A stretch of DNA of 64,000 bases, taken from assembly GCF_014486695.1 (NCBI RefSeq), contig NZ_JACTAB010000002.1, positions 360,847-424,846 on the forward strand, read 5' to 3'. This DNA is from Flavobacterium buctense (lineage in GTDB: Bacteria > Bacteroidota > Bacteroidia > Flavobacteriales > Flavobacteriaceae). The position numbers were made by a program, and so were the translations under genes. The notes beneath the pieces are model-generated. The model had not been told where the DNA came from, ran no database searches, and worked only from the letters and a program-made list of their open reading frames with translations. Below are positions 26,262 to 33,999 of the stretch, piece by piece; position 1 is the first letter of the stretch; the number at the start of each line of letters is the position of its first letter.

Positions 26262-26840
26262 CTTCCTGTATTTATCGTTAAATCCTTTACCCTCCAAAAT
26301 CATCGGCGCAATTTTCTCCAAGCGAGTAACTTTAGTTTTCTCTTGCTTAGCCGTTGCCATGTATTCCCAATACTCTTTTTGCTTGAAAGGCGTCAGTTGC
26401 TCCAAAGCGGTTTTTAAGGCTTTGTCATTATCGAGTGCTGTCTGAAAGAACTCACATTGCATCGCTTCTTTCTTTTCGGGTTTGATAGACAAGCCTGCTT
26501 TTTCGTTGGCGATGGCTTCGTTGATGTATTGCAGAATCAGTTTCTCATTGATTTCATTAGCTGAAGTAAAGCGCCATTGTCTCAAAGCTTTCGTTACTCC
26601 TTCATTGGCATTGACCAAAACCTGAGCTTCATCTTTTAGGAAAACACCATTCCAGAACCAAAGTGTAAAATAGTTTTTAAAACCGCCAATGCCTAAGACA
26701 TTTTTATTGTTAATGGTATACACTTCGCCACCCCATTTATTGGTTTCCACCAATTCGGTTTTTTGAACAATTTCTCTTAACCGACCAATTTCTTCGGTCC
26801 ATTGATCGTTTTTTATCCAGGGATTTTTAGCTTCTTTCAT
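26259..26840 (-). CDS. YdeI/OmdA family protein with DUF1801 domain
   Basis: The 193-residue protein has an N-terminal DUF1801 region (KTELVETNKWGGEVYTINNKNVLGIGGFKNYFTLWFWNG in pieces, about 25-65) and a C-terminal OmdA/YdeI part (ALEQLTPFKQKEYWEYMATAKQEKTKVTRLEKIAPMILEG in pieces, about 145-185). Proteins of this group are called bacteriocin-protection or OmpD-associated proteins, but their molecular role is unclear. ATG at 26840 overlaps the DUF3592 stop by one base (TAATG), so it is translationally coupled; the longer open frame to 26897 would overlap that gene heavily. Confidence 0.8.
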   Translation of the reverse strand: MKEAKNPWIKNDQWTEEIGRLREIVQKTELVETNKWGGEVYTINNKNVLGIGGFKNYFTLWFWNGVFLKDEAQVLVNANEGVTKALRQWRFTSANEINEKLILQYINEAIANEKAGLSIKPEKKEAMQCEFFQTALDNDKALKTALEQLTPFKQKEYWEYMATAKQEKTKVTRLEKIAPMILEGKGFNDKYRK

Positions 26841-27634
26841 TAATCGAAATTGATGTTCCAATGGTTTTTTATAGCGGTTCTTCTTGGGATATAGCAAGAG
26901 AGATTTGGATTGTCGGGACTTACAAAAATTTTGATTATTTCTTCTCTATTGGTTTGCGGCAGATATAGCCAATCATCAGTAATAGAATTGCCGAAAATTT
27001 TGTTCCCGTTAGAAAAGTAATAGTAATCTACATTTACCAATCGTTTATCTGATAAAGGGGAACCGGCTACGGCACTATAACCTAAAAAATGAGCGTCGGT
27101 TACTTTACCGTTTTTATATAGCTTGTTTTTTTTCAATGCCGGAATCAAAGCAATGCTTAGCAATAACAATCCGATTGTTAAAAAGATTATCGGGAAAAAT
27201 GAGAAAACAAAACTTGCAGAAAACATAAAAGGTTCCATATTCGTAATCACAGATTGGTTTTTATAAGTCTTCACATCAATGATGCTCCCGGATTCTAAAT
27301 CGTATACTTTTTCGAGTTCTAAGGTTTGAAATGTATCATTGAACTGCTTACCGTTAATTTCGTATTTATAATAAATTTCAACAGGATGGTCGTTATTAAT
27401 CGTAACATTGGTTACTTCTTTAAGATAGATAACTTCTGCTTTTACGGCTTTTCCTTTGTCTAGAATTTCTTCGGTATCATAGTCTTCATAGTCATCAGTC
27501 ACAACATAGTTGATGAAGCTGAACATCAAAAACATAAAAAAGCCAATCATTAAAAAGACTTTGGCCAAACTATAAACTATTTTTTTTTCTTTTAACAACT
27601 CATAGAAAGTCAAAAAGGAAACTTTTCTTTCCAT
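26840..27634 (-). CDS. DUF3592-type membrane protein
   Basis: The 264-residue protein has two membrane segments, about 18-42 (VYSLAKVFLMIGFFMFLMF) and about 137-165 (FSASFVFSFFPIIFLTIGLL), and two similar beta-rich extracytoplasmic stretches, each with a strand like VEIYYKYEINGKQFNDT and VNVDYYYFSNGNKIFGNS. That pattern fits DUF3592, whose role is unknown. It is followed by the YdeI-like gene and preceded, one base apart, by pepT. Confidence 0.7.
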   Translation of the reverse strand: MERKVSFLTFYELLKEKKIVYSLAKVFLMIGFFMFLMFSFINYVVTDDYEDYDTEEILDKGKAVKAEVIYLKEVTNVTINNDHPVEIYYKYEINGKQFNDTFQTLELEKVYDLESGSIIDVKTYKNQSVITNMEPFMFSASFVFSFFPIIFLTIGLLLLSIALIPALKKNKLYKNGKVTDAHFLGYSAVAGSPLSDKRLVNVDYYYFSNGNKIFGNSITDDWLYLPQTNREEIIKIFVSPDNPNLSCYIPRRTAIKNHWNINFD

Positions 27635-27635
27635 A

Positions 27636-28940
27636 TTATTTCTTCTTAGTCTTCTTTTCTTTTTTTTCTTGCTTCTTGCTTCTTGCTTCTTGCTTCGTAA
27701 AATCAGTCGTAGCCGTCAATTCCGCAATCTTTACAATCACTTCTACCGCTTTTTGCATGCTTTCCACCGGAACGTATTCATACTTGCCGTGGAAGTTGTG
27801 ACCACCAGCAAAGATGTTCGGACAAGGCAATCCCATATACGACAAACGACAACCATCAGTGCCACCGCGAATTGGTTTGATTAAAGGTTTGATGCCTAAA
27901 GATTTCATCGCTTTTTCGGCCAAATCTACAATGAACATTACCGGAACAACTTTTTCCTTCATGTTGTAGTATTGGTCTTTGATTTCGCAGATGACGATGT
28001 CTTCGCCAAATTGTTTCTTAAACTCTTTATTGAATTTCTTGGTGATTTTGTGCACCAATTCTTTGCGCTTGATGAATTTCTTCATATCATGGTCGCGGAT
28101 GATGAGTTCCAATTTGGTTTCCTCAATACTGCCCGTTAAACCCGTCACGTGGAAGAATCCTTCGTAGCCTTTAGTCTCTTGCGGTGTTTCCCCTTTTGGT
28201 AATTCGTTGATGAAATCATTGGCAATTAACATCGAGTTAATCATTTTTCCTTTGGCATAACCCGGATGCACCGATTTCCCTTTAAAGGTAATTTTCACAC
28301 CGGCGGCGTTGAAGTTTTCATATTCCAGTTCACCTATCTGACTACCATCCATAGTGTACGCCCAGTCGGCACCGAATTTCTTTACGTCAAACAAATCCGC
28401 ACCGCGACCGATTTCTTCATCAGGTGTAAAACACACTCTGATTTTCCCGTGTTGGATTTCCGGATGTTGGATTAAGTATTCCATCGCGGTCATGATTTCG
28501 GTGATACCGGCTTTGTCATCGGCACCTAATAAAGTCAGACCGTTAGTGGTGATTAACGTTTGTCCTTTGTATTGCAATAAATCCTTGAAATAACTAGGCG
28601 AAAGAACGATGTTTTGTTCCTTGTTCAAAATGATATCGCCACCGTCATAATTCAGAATCACTTGCGGTTTGACATCTTTTCCGGTAAAGTCGGGTGTGGT
28701 GTCAAAGTGCGATACAAAACCAATTGTTGGTACCTTGTGTTTCACATTCGAAGCCAAAGTCGCCATCACATAGCCGTGTTTGTCAATCGTGACTTGCGTC
28801 ATGCCAATGGCTTTGAGTTCGTCAACCAATTTATTGGCTAAATCGAATTGCTTTTTGGTACTCGGCGTTGTAGTTGAATTCGGGTCTGATTCGGTATCGA
28901 TAGTGACGTAGCTGATGAAGCGGTCGATGATGTGTTGCAT
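27636..28940 (-). CDS. pepT: Peptidase T (tripeptide aminopeptidase)
   Basis: PepT removes the N-terminal residue of tripeptides using two zinc ions. The 434-residue protein has metal-binding motifs FVSHFDTTPDF (His/Asp), LLGADDKAGITE and FTPDEEIGRGADLFD, all intact. E. coli PepT has about 408 residues; the excess here is a lysine-rich tail (KQEARSKKQEKKEKKTKKK) encoded by a 7-base microsatellite. ATG at 28940 is chosen because a -7 box (28958-28965) lies just upstream, within the longer open frame to 29042. Confidence 0.94.
   Translation of the reverse strand: MQHIIDRFISYVTIDTESDPNSTTTPSTKKQFDLANKLVDELKAIGMTQVTIDKHGYVMATLASNVKHKVPTIGFVSHFDTTPDFTGKDVKPQVILNYDGGDIILNKEQNIVLSPSYFKDLLQYKGQTLITTNGLTLLGADDKAGITEIMTAMEYLIQHPEIQHGKIRVCFTPDEEIGRGADLFDVKKFGADWAYTMDGSQIGELEYENFNAAGVKITFKGKSVHPGYAKGKMINSMLIANDFINELPKGETPQETKGYEGFFHVTGLTGSIEETKLELIIRDHDMKKFIKRKELVHKITKKFNKEFKKQFGEDIVICEIKDQYYNMKEKVVPVMFIVDLAEKAMKSLGIKPLIKPIRGGTDGCRLSYMGLPCPNIFAGGHNFHGKYEYVPVESMQKAVEVIVKIAELTATTDFTKQEARSKKQEKKEKKTKKK
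27668..27697. repeat. Four perfect heptamers inside the 3' end of pepT
   Basis: CTTGCTT is repeated exactly four times from 27668 to 27695, followed by CG. It encodes part of the lysine-rich PepT tail. The unit length is not a multiple of three, so gain or loss of a copy would shift the frame of the tail. Confidence 0.9.
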
Positions 28941-28957
28941 GATGTATTTGTTTTTAG

Positions 28958-28965
28958 CAAAGATA
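28958..28965 (-). promoter_or_regulatory. -7 promoter box of pepT
   Basis: The reverse strand reads TATCTTTG, matching TAnnTTTG, 17 bases from the pepT ATG. It supports the start at 28940. Confidence 0.65.
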
Positions 28966-28974
28966 ATAATTAGG

Positions 28975-29009
28975 AAGTACAAAGTACGAGGTGGGAAGTA
29001 CGAAGTTTT
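28975..29009. repeat. Heptamer tract (aagtacg type)
   Basis: Units aagtaca, aagtacg, aggtggg, aagtacg, aagtttt start at 28975, 28982, 28989, 28996 and 29003, upstream of the pepT promoter. Confidence 0.75.
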
Positions 29010-29010
29010 G

Positions 29011-29132
29011 CCCTTCGACAAGCTCAGGGTGACACGGTACATTTTGATTGTTTATAGTTTGATAATCAAGATTTGTTTACACAACAAAACCCAATTGATT
29101 GCACAATTTGTCCTCCTGAGCTTGTCGAAGGG
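29011..29132. repeat. Inverted repeat pair with TTCGACAAGCTCAGG core
   Basis: The left arm (29011-29034) and right arm (29109-29132) are 24-base inverted copies with one or two mismatches; both contain CCCTTCGACAAGCTCAGG or its complement. They enclose about 74 bases of A/T-rich sequence without a gene. The core is one I recall as a common dispersed palindrome-forming repeat in Bacteroidota and other genomes, of REP type. Confidence 0.75.
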
Positions 29133-29144
29133 CTTCTGTTAAAC

Positions 29145-29333
29145 TCCGCAACCCTCTTGTAATCCTCCGAAGCTTGTTCGTACCGTTCCGCAAATCATTT
29201 AAAGGGTTCCGCAGACCGTTTGTAGCAGTCCGAAGTGGGTTTATATGCCTCCGAAGACCGTTCTCGTAAGTCCGAAAATTGTTTTTAAGAGTCCGAAGCT
29301 ATTTCTTGTGAGTCCGAAGCTCGTTCTTAGGCT
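29145..29333. repeat. Nine-unit 21-bp tandem array
   Basis: Units start at 29145, 29166, 29187, 29208, 29229, 29250, 29271, 29292 and 29313, all exactly 21 bases long with no gaps. Each begins TCCG[AC]A; positions 1-4, 6 and 13 are the same in all nine and position 12 is T in eight. The right-hand units are nearer the consensus (TCCGAAG then a TT at 12-13). The other positions are quite diverged, so the period has been kept while the sequence drifted. The rest of this gene-free stretch to 29411 is G/T-rich with perhaps one or two decayed units. Confidence 0.9.
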
Positions 29334-29411
29334 GGGAAGGCTTGGAAATGCTGTAAAGTTGGTTTTGGGAGGGTTTTTGGGGATTTTGGTTTTTGAGAAG
29401 TTATTGGTTTA

Positions 29412-30065
29412 TTAAGGTATTTTAAATTTATCCAATACAACAAGGTTGGTCAGGTGAGCATAAAAAACTTGTAATAAATTAAAAATTTCTTGATGAATTC
29501 TAAGGTAATTTTCTTTGTCAAAGTCTAAATTATCTCCATTGCCATGAGCTATAGTATTTCTGTTTTTAAGCAATTGTTCATCTATTAAGTTACTTTTTAA
29601 TTCAAAATCGGTATACGGTATTCCAACAACTGAAAGTATATTTTTCAAAGTGTCTGAATTTAAATTTGATTTAGTATCTATTGCTTTATCTAAACTCCAA
29701 CTTGCCCTTTGATTCAATTCATTTTTAAAAAAGGTAATAAATTCTGTATGAATTAAATGCTGTCCGGTTGTTTCAATTTCATGAATTTTAGATTTTAAAG
29801 ATAAAGCAAGAAGGTTATCAGGTAATTCAGAATAATTTAATCTCTTGTATTTTACAAAGTTTAAATAGTTGTTACATGAGGTTTTAATAAATCCTTCCCA
29901 ATGAGCATACAAAAGTAAAATTCCTGCCCTCATTTCTGAATTCAATAAATGATTTGTTTTAGCTAAAGATATTCTTTGTTTTATTAAGGTTAATTCCTTT
30001 TTTCTCCAGCTAAAATCTTCTTCTAATAATTCAAAGTAATGTTCTTTTGTTCGAATTTTTAACAT
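29412..30065 (-). CDS. MAE_28990-like HEPN ribonuclease
   Basis: The 217-residue protein is all-helical and carries the HEPN active-site motif R-x4-H as RNTIAH at 169-174 and the helix LLYAHWEGFIK at 51-61 that is typical of the MAE_28990/MAE_18760 HEPN group. HEPN proteins of this kind are metal-independent RNases that act as toxins or defence effectors, often cleaving tRNA. Its ATG follows the DUF262 stop with no spacing (TAAATG), so the two form one unit. No separate small antitoxin is seen; DUF262 may regulate it. RNA target unknown. Confidence 0.78.
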   Translation of the reverse strand: MLKIRTKEHYFELLEEDFSWRKKELTLIKQRISLAKTNHLLNSEMRAGILLLYAHWEGFIKTSCNNYLNFVKYKRLNYSELPDNLLALSLKSKIHEIETTGQHLIHTEFITFFKNELNQRASWSLDKAIDTKSNLNSDTLKNILSVVGIPYTDFELKSNLIDEQLLKNRNTIAHGNGDNLDFDKENYLRIHQEIFNLLQVFYAHLTNLVVLDKFKIP

Positions 30066-31166
30066 TTAAAATGAAAATTTTAACTCACCTAAAGGTATTA
30101 TAACTGGTACTCTAGAGGTAACATTTACACCACTACCTGTTTTTGATTTAAATGTTTCATCCTTCCAAAGTTCTATTAATTTTTCTTCAAAAACTTCGGC
30201 TGTTTTAGACTCAATTGTTTCAATGTTTCTTCCTACACCAATTCCGATTGCTTCAAAGGCAGAAAGTAAAAACTTACCTTCAAATTTTAATTTTTCAGAA
30301 TTATAACGTTTAAATGCTAATTCACCTTTAACCTTATTTAAATATTTAAATGTTCTCTCAAAAATAGTGGACTCTTCAGTATAATCAAATTCAGGTGACT
30401 TAGTAAATTCTATCATTTTTTCAGTTATAAAGGCTCCTAAATCTTGAGTTGTTTTTATTTCCAAAACATTCAATTTTCTTAAAATTATAAACCTAAGCGC
30501 TAATTCCATATTGTATTGTTCTTCAATCATTCTTTCAGGTAATGAAAGAGTTTCCAGAAAATCTTCATTCAGTGATAAATCTTTTAACCATCTATAGAAA
30601 GGTTTATTAATCATTACTAGCAAACAATTTCTAACCTCTTGATCAGATAATTTGGAACCAAGGGTATTTAATCTTTGGAACAATTCATATTTGACATTTT
30701 CATCACTTTCTTTTTTTACAATCTTTATATCAAGTTTTTCTCTCTTAAAAGTCAATCTTTGTGCAGGTGTAAAAGAATTGGATACATTTTCATCTTCCCA
30801 TTTTTTTCCTTCCAATGATGGTAAATATTCTGTAGCTACTAGCGTATTTGGTTCAAGAGACTCACCTTTTTCATTTTTTAAAATACCCATGAATTCAAAA
30901 ATAGTTGATAACCTTTGAAGTCCATCTACAACATCCCAAACTCCATCTGTTCTTTGTGATACAAAAATAGAGGGTATTGGAATGCCTAATAATATACTCT
31001 CAATTAGCTTTGTCTTTTGAAGATTAGTCCAACGAAAAAATCTCTGAAATTCAGGATGTATATCTAATTCATTTTCTTTGTATAGACTTGATAATTCTCC
31101 AATAGACATCGGATATCCGTCAGTTGTAATTTCATTTTTCTTTAATTGAATTTCATCCTCTAACAT
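30066..31166 (-). CDS. DUF262 domain protein (ParB/Srx-like fold)
   Basis: The 366-residue protein has the DUF262 core: HPEFQRFFRW at 37-46, KTKLIESILLGIPIPSIFV at 51-69 and DGLQRLSTI at 81-89, the last being the DGQQR-like catalytic or nucleotide-binding loop. In GmrSD, SspE and BrxU this domain hydrolyses NTP and senses modified DNA. Here the C-terminal half is helical and lacks the DUF1524 HNH nuclease, so the effector is more likely the HEPN protein downstream. ATG at 31166 is preferred to a TTG at 31202. No TAnnTTTG box is evident. Confidence 0.8.
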   Translation of the reverse strand: MLEDEIQLKKNEITTDGYPMSIGELSSLYKENELDIHPEFQRFFRWTNLQKTKLIESILLGIPIPSIFVSQRTDGVWDVVDGLQRLSTIFEFMGILKNEKGESLEPNTLVATEYLPSLEGKKWEDENVSNSFTPAQRLTFKREKLDIKIVKKESDENVKYELFQRLNTLGSKLSDQEVRNCLLVMINKPFYRWLKDLSLNEDFLETLSLPERMIEEQYNMELALRFIILRKLNVLEIKTTQDLGAFITEKMIEFTKSPEFDYTEESTIFERTFKYLNKVKGELAFKRYNSEKLKFEGKFLLSAFEAIGIGVGRNIETIESKTAEVFEEKLIELWKDETFKSKTGSGVNVTSRVPVIIPLGELKFSF

Positions 31167-31380
31167 TTTATGCTTTTTTAAATTAATTTTAGTTCTGTAC
31201 AATAATTACCGCTAATATATGAAAATTGTTACATATTTTATTATTCATTAGAATGGTAGATTGCTTTAAATTATATAAGTAAGCTTAATTAAATTTTCGA
31301 AAATTCAGTTATTCAATTACTGTCAAACTGTTTCGAAGTTTTTGGAATCGAAGTGCTTCTGTATATTATTATCCACAAAA

Positions 31381-31404
31381 AAAGGAACCAACAGGTTCCT
31401 TTTC
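31381..31404 (-). terminator. Terminator of the E1 dehydrogenase gene
   Basis: AAAGGAACC (31381-31389) pairs with GGTTCCTTT (31394-31402), loop AACA; the reverse strand continues with T residues. The remaining 31203-31380 gap upstream of DUF262 shows no clear element. Confidence 0.8.
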
Positions 31405-31408
31405 AATA

Positions 31409-33814
31409 TTAATACAAACTCGGATATTCCTCCGGTTTCGCTTCGTGCATAATGGCATAAACCTTTTCAAAAACATCTTCTGCCGAAGGTTTAGAGAAAT
31501 AATCTCCATCGGTGCCGTAAGCCGGTCGGTGGGCTTTGGAGGCTAACGTTTGCGGTTGGCTGTCTAAATGTTGGTACCCGTTTTGCTCGTCTACAATTTG
31601 TTGGAGTAGGTAAGCAGAAGCACCACCGGGAACGTCTTCGTCAACCACCAATAATCGGTTGGTTTTGGCGATACTCTTCACACAGTCGTGGTTTACGTCA
31701 AACGGCAACAATGATTGTGCGTCGATGATTTCAACATTAATCCCCACTTCCAATAATTCTTTTGCGGCTTGCTCAATGATTCTTAGCGTTGAACCATAAG
31801 AAACTATGGTGATATCGGTGCCTTCTTTTATCGTCTCTACCACGCCAATCGGGGTTTTGAATTCGCCCAAGTTGGTGGGCATTTTTTCTTTCAAACGGTA
31901 ACCGTTCAAACATTCTACTACTAAGGCCGGTTCGTCTGTTTCCAACAAAGTATTGTAGAAACCTGCCGCTTTGGTCATGTTTCTCGGAACCAAAACGTGA
32001 ATCCCTCGAATGGCATTGATAATCATCCCCATCGGTGAGCCTGAGTGCCAAATGCCTTCGAGTCTGTGACCACGCGTTCTGATAATCAACGGCGCTTTTT
32101 GACGGCCTTGGGTTCTGTATTGTAACGTTGCTAAGTCATCGCTCATGATTTGGATGGCATACAACAAATAATCTAAATATTGGATTTCGGCAATTGGGCG
32201 TAAGCCACGCATCGCCATTCCTATTCCTTGTCCGAGTATCGTAGCTTCACGAATTCCGGCATCGGCCACGCGAAGTTCTCCGTATTTTTCCTGCATGCCT
32301 TCCAAGCCTTGGTTGACGTCTCCAATATTTCCGGCATCTTCACCAAAGATTAAAGACTCAGGGTATTTATTAAAAATCGCATCAAAATTGTCGCGCAATA
32401 CTAATCGGGCATCCACTTCTTCCGCTGATTCATCATAAGTTGGGGCAACAGTTGTCGCGCCCAAAACCGTTTTATCGGATTGTGAGAATAGGTGCGAACT
32501 GAATTTAGGTTGTATTTTATTGGTGTAATTCGTTATCCAAGTCGCCAATTGGGATTGTCCACTTTCTTTGACTACCAAACGTAAAACTTTACGTGCCGTA
32601 GTGATAATATCTTTGCGGATAGGTTCTTTTATTGATGCTAATTCTGAAGCGTATTTTTCAATAAAAACTTTATTTGAACTCGTCTCAGCAATTGAATTTA
32701 ATAACGAAACCAATTCTTGTTGCTCTTCTTTCATAGGCGAAACAAAAGCAGTCCAAGCGGCTTTTTTGCCTTCCAAAACTTCTTTTTTGGCAGCTTCATC
32801 AATGGCTTCTAATTCTTCGGTCGTGGCCAAATTGTTATCGACTAACCAAGTACGCATTTGCGCCAAGCAATCGAATTCTGCTTCCCAAGCCAAACGCTCG
32901 GCATTTTTGTAACGCTCGTGTGAACCCGAAGTCGAGTGACCTTGCGGCTGCGTCAATTCGTTAACGTGAATCAAAACCGGAACGTGTTGCTCACGGGCAA
33001 TCGCGCCTGCTTTTTGATAGGTTTCTACCAAAGTCGGGTAATCCCAACCCTTTACGGTCACGATTTCGTAACCGTTGTTTTCTTCGTCGCGTTGGAATCC
33101 TTTTAAGATTTCAGAAATGTTTTCTTTGGTGGTTTGGTAACGCGCGTGAACCGAAATTCCGTATTCGTCATCCCAAACACTCATCACCATCGGCACTTGT
33201 AAAACACCGGCAGCGTTGATGGTTTCAAAAAACAAACCTTCCGAAGTCGAAGCGTTCCCTATGGTTCCCCAAGCCACTTCGTTTCCGGCGTTAGAGAACT
33301 TGGTTAACTCTTCTAAACCACGAACGTTTCTGTATATTTTGGAGGCTTGTGCCAATCCTAACAAACGCGGCATTTGTCCGGCAGTAGGAGAGATATCAGC
33401 ACTCGAATTTTTTTGCTGGGTCAAGTTGTTCCAATTCCCGTTTTCGTCTAACGAATGTGTGGCAAAGTGTCCGCCCATTTGACGTCCGGCACTCATTGGG
33501 TCATGCGCTAAATCGGTGTGACCATACAAACCGGCGAAAAACTGTTGGATTGAAAGTTGTCCAATTGCCATCATAAAAGTTTGGTCACGATAATACCCCG
33601 AACGGAAATCACCTTTTTGGAAGGCTTTCGCCAAAGCCAATTGCGGTACTTCTTTTCCGTCACCGAAAATCCCGAATTTGGCTTTTCCGGTCAATACTTC
33701 CTTTCTTCCGAGTAAGCTGCATTCGCGGCTTATTTTGGCAATTCGGTAATCGTTCAGTACTTCTGCTTTGAAATCTTCGAAGGTAATTTCGGTCTTGGTT
33801 TGTGCTTCAGTCAT
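31409..33814 (-). CDS. Fused 2-oxoacid dehydrogenase E1 (alpha-beta), thiamine-diphosphate dependent
   Basis: The 801-residue protein joins E1-alpha (about 1-440) and E1-beta (about 475-801; GEDAGNIGDVNQGLEGMQEKYG in pieces, YLDYLLYAIQ, VVDEDVPGGASAYLLQQIV). It decarboxylates a 2-oxo acid and reductively acylates a lipoyl E2; branched-chain 2-oxo acids are likely substrates. The GDG...N cofactor motif of the alpha part is variant: GTIGNASTSEGLFFETINAA with WDDEYGIS at the far end. The fused form is usual in Flavobacteria. ATG at 33814 is chosen because a -7 box lies at 33839-33846, within the longer open frame to 33901. Confidence 0.9.
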   Translation of the reverse strand: MTEAQTKTEITFEDFKAEVLNDYRIAKISRECSLLGRKEVLTGKAKFGIFGDGKEVPQLALAKAFQKGDFRSGYYRDQTFMMAIGQLSIQQFFAGLYGHTDLAHDPMSAGRQMGGHFATHSLDENGNWNNLTQQKNSSADISPTAGQMPRLLGLAQASKIYRNVRGLEELTKFSNAGNEVAWGTIGNASTSEGLFFETINAAGVLQVPMVMSVWDDEYGISVHARYQTTKENISEILKGFQRDEENNGYEIVTVKGWDYPTLVETYQKAGAIAREQHVPVLIHVNELTQPQGHSTSGSHERYKNAERLAWEAEFDCLAQMRTWLVDNNLATTEELEAIDEAAKKEVLEGKKAAWTAFVSPMKEEQQELVSLLNSIAETSSNKVFIEKYASELASIKEPIRKDIITTARKVLRLVVKESGQSQLATWITNYTNKIQPKFSSHLFSQSDKTVLGATTVAPTYDESAEEVDARLVLRDNFDAIFNKYPESLIFGEDAGNIGDVNQGLEGMQEKYGELRVADAGIREATILGQGIGMAMRGLRPIAEIQYLDYLLYAIQIMSDDLATLQYRTQGRQKAPLIIRTRGHRLEGIWHSGSPMGMIINAIRGIHVLVPRNMTKAAGFYNTLLETDEPALVVECLNGYRLKEKMPTNLGEFKTPIGVVETIKEGTDITIVSYGSTLRIIEQAAKELLEVGINVEIIDAQSLLPFDVNHDCVKSIAKTNRLLVVDEDVPGGASAYLLQQIVDEQNGYQHLDSQPQTLASKAHRPAYGTDGDYFSKPSAEDVFEKVYAIMHEAKPEEYPSLY

Positions 33815-33838
33815 GTGTGGAATTGTTTCTTGAGAAAA

Positions 33839-33846
33839 CAAATTTA
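33839..33846 (-). promoter_or_regulatory. -7 promoter box of the E1 gene
   Basis: The reverse strand reads TAAATTTG, matching TAnnTTTG, 24 bases from the chosen ATG. Confidence 0.55.
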
Positions 33847-33999
33847 AATAAAAAGAAGTAATTTCCACCATACTGTTGAAAAAAACTAATTTCAGTATCA
33901 ATAATTTTAAACCTTAAAAAATAGACTTGACTGAGAAATTTTCAATGATATTTAAATATTGTGAAGAAATGTGTAATATTTAAACGATTTCAACCGTGT

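Noticed and set aside
28941..29042. N-terminal extension of PepT to 29042
   Set aside because: It contains the -7 box and a heptamer tract and does not resemble PepT proteins.
29145..29333. The 21-bp array as a CRISPR array
   Set aside because: The units abut without spacers, the conserved part is only about 7 bases and there are no cas genes nearby.
29145..29333. The 21-bp array as a coding repeat on the reverse strand (x-x-R-T-x-F-G heptads)
   Set aside because: Two of nine units contain TAA in that frame and no start codon or ribosome binding site precedes it.
30066..31166. Complete GmrSD-type type IV restriction system
   Set aside because: The DUF262 protein lacks a DUF1524 HNH domain and no gene nearby supplies one.
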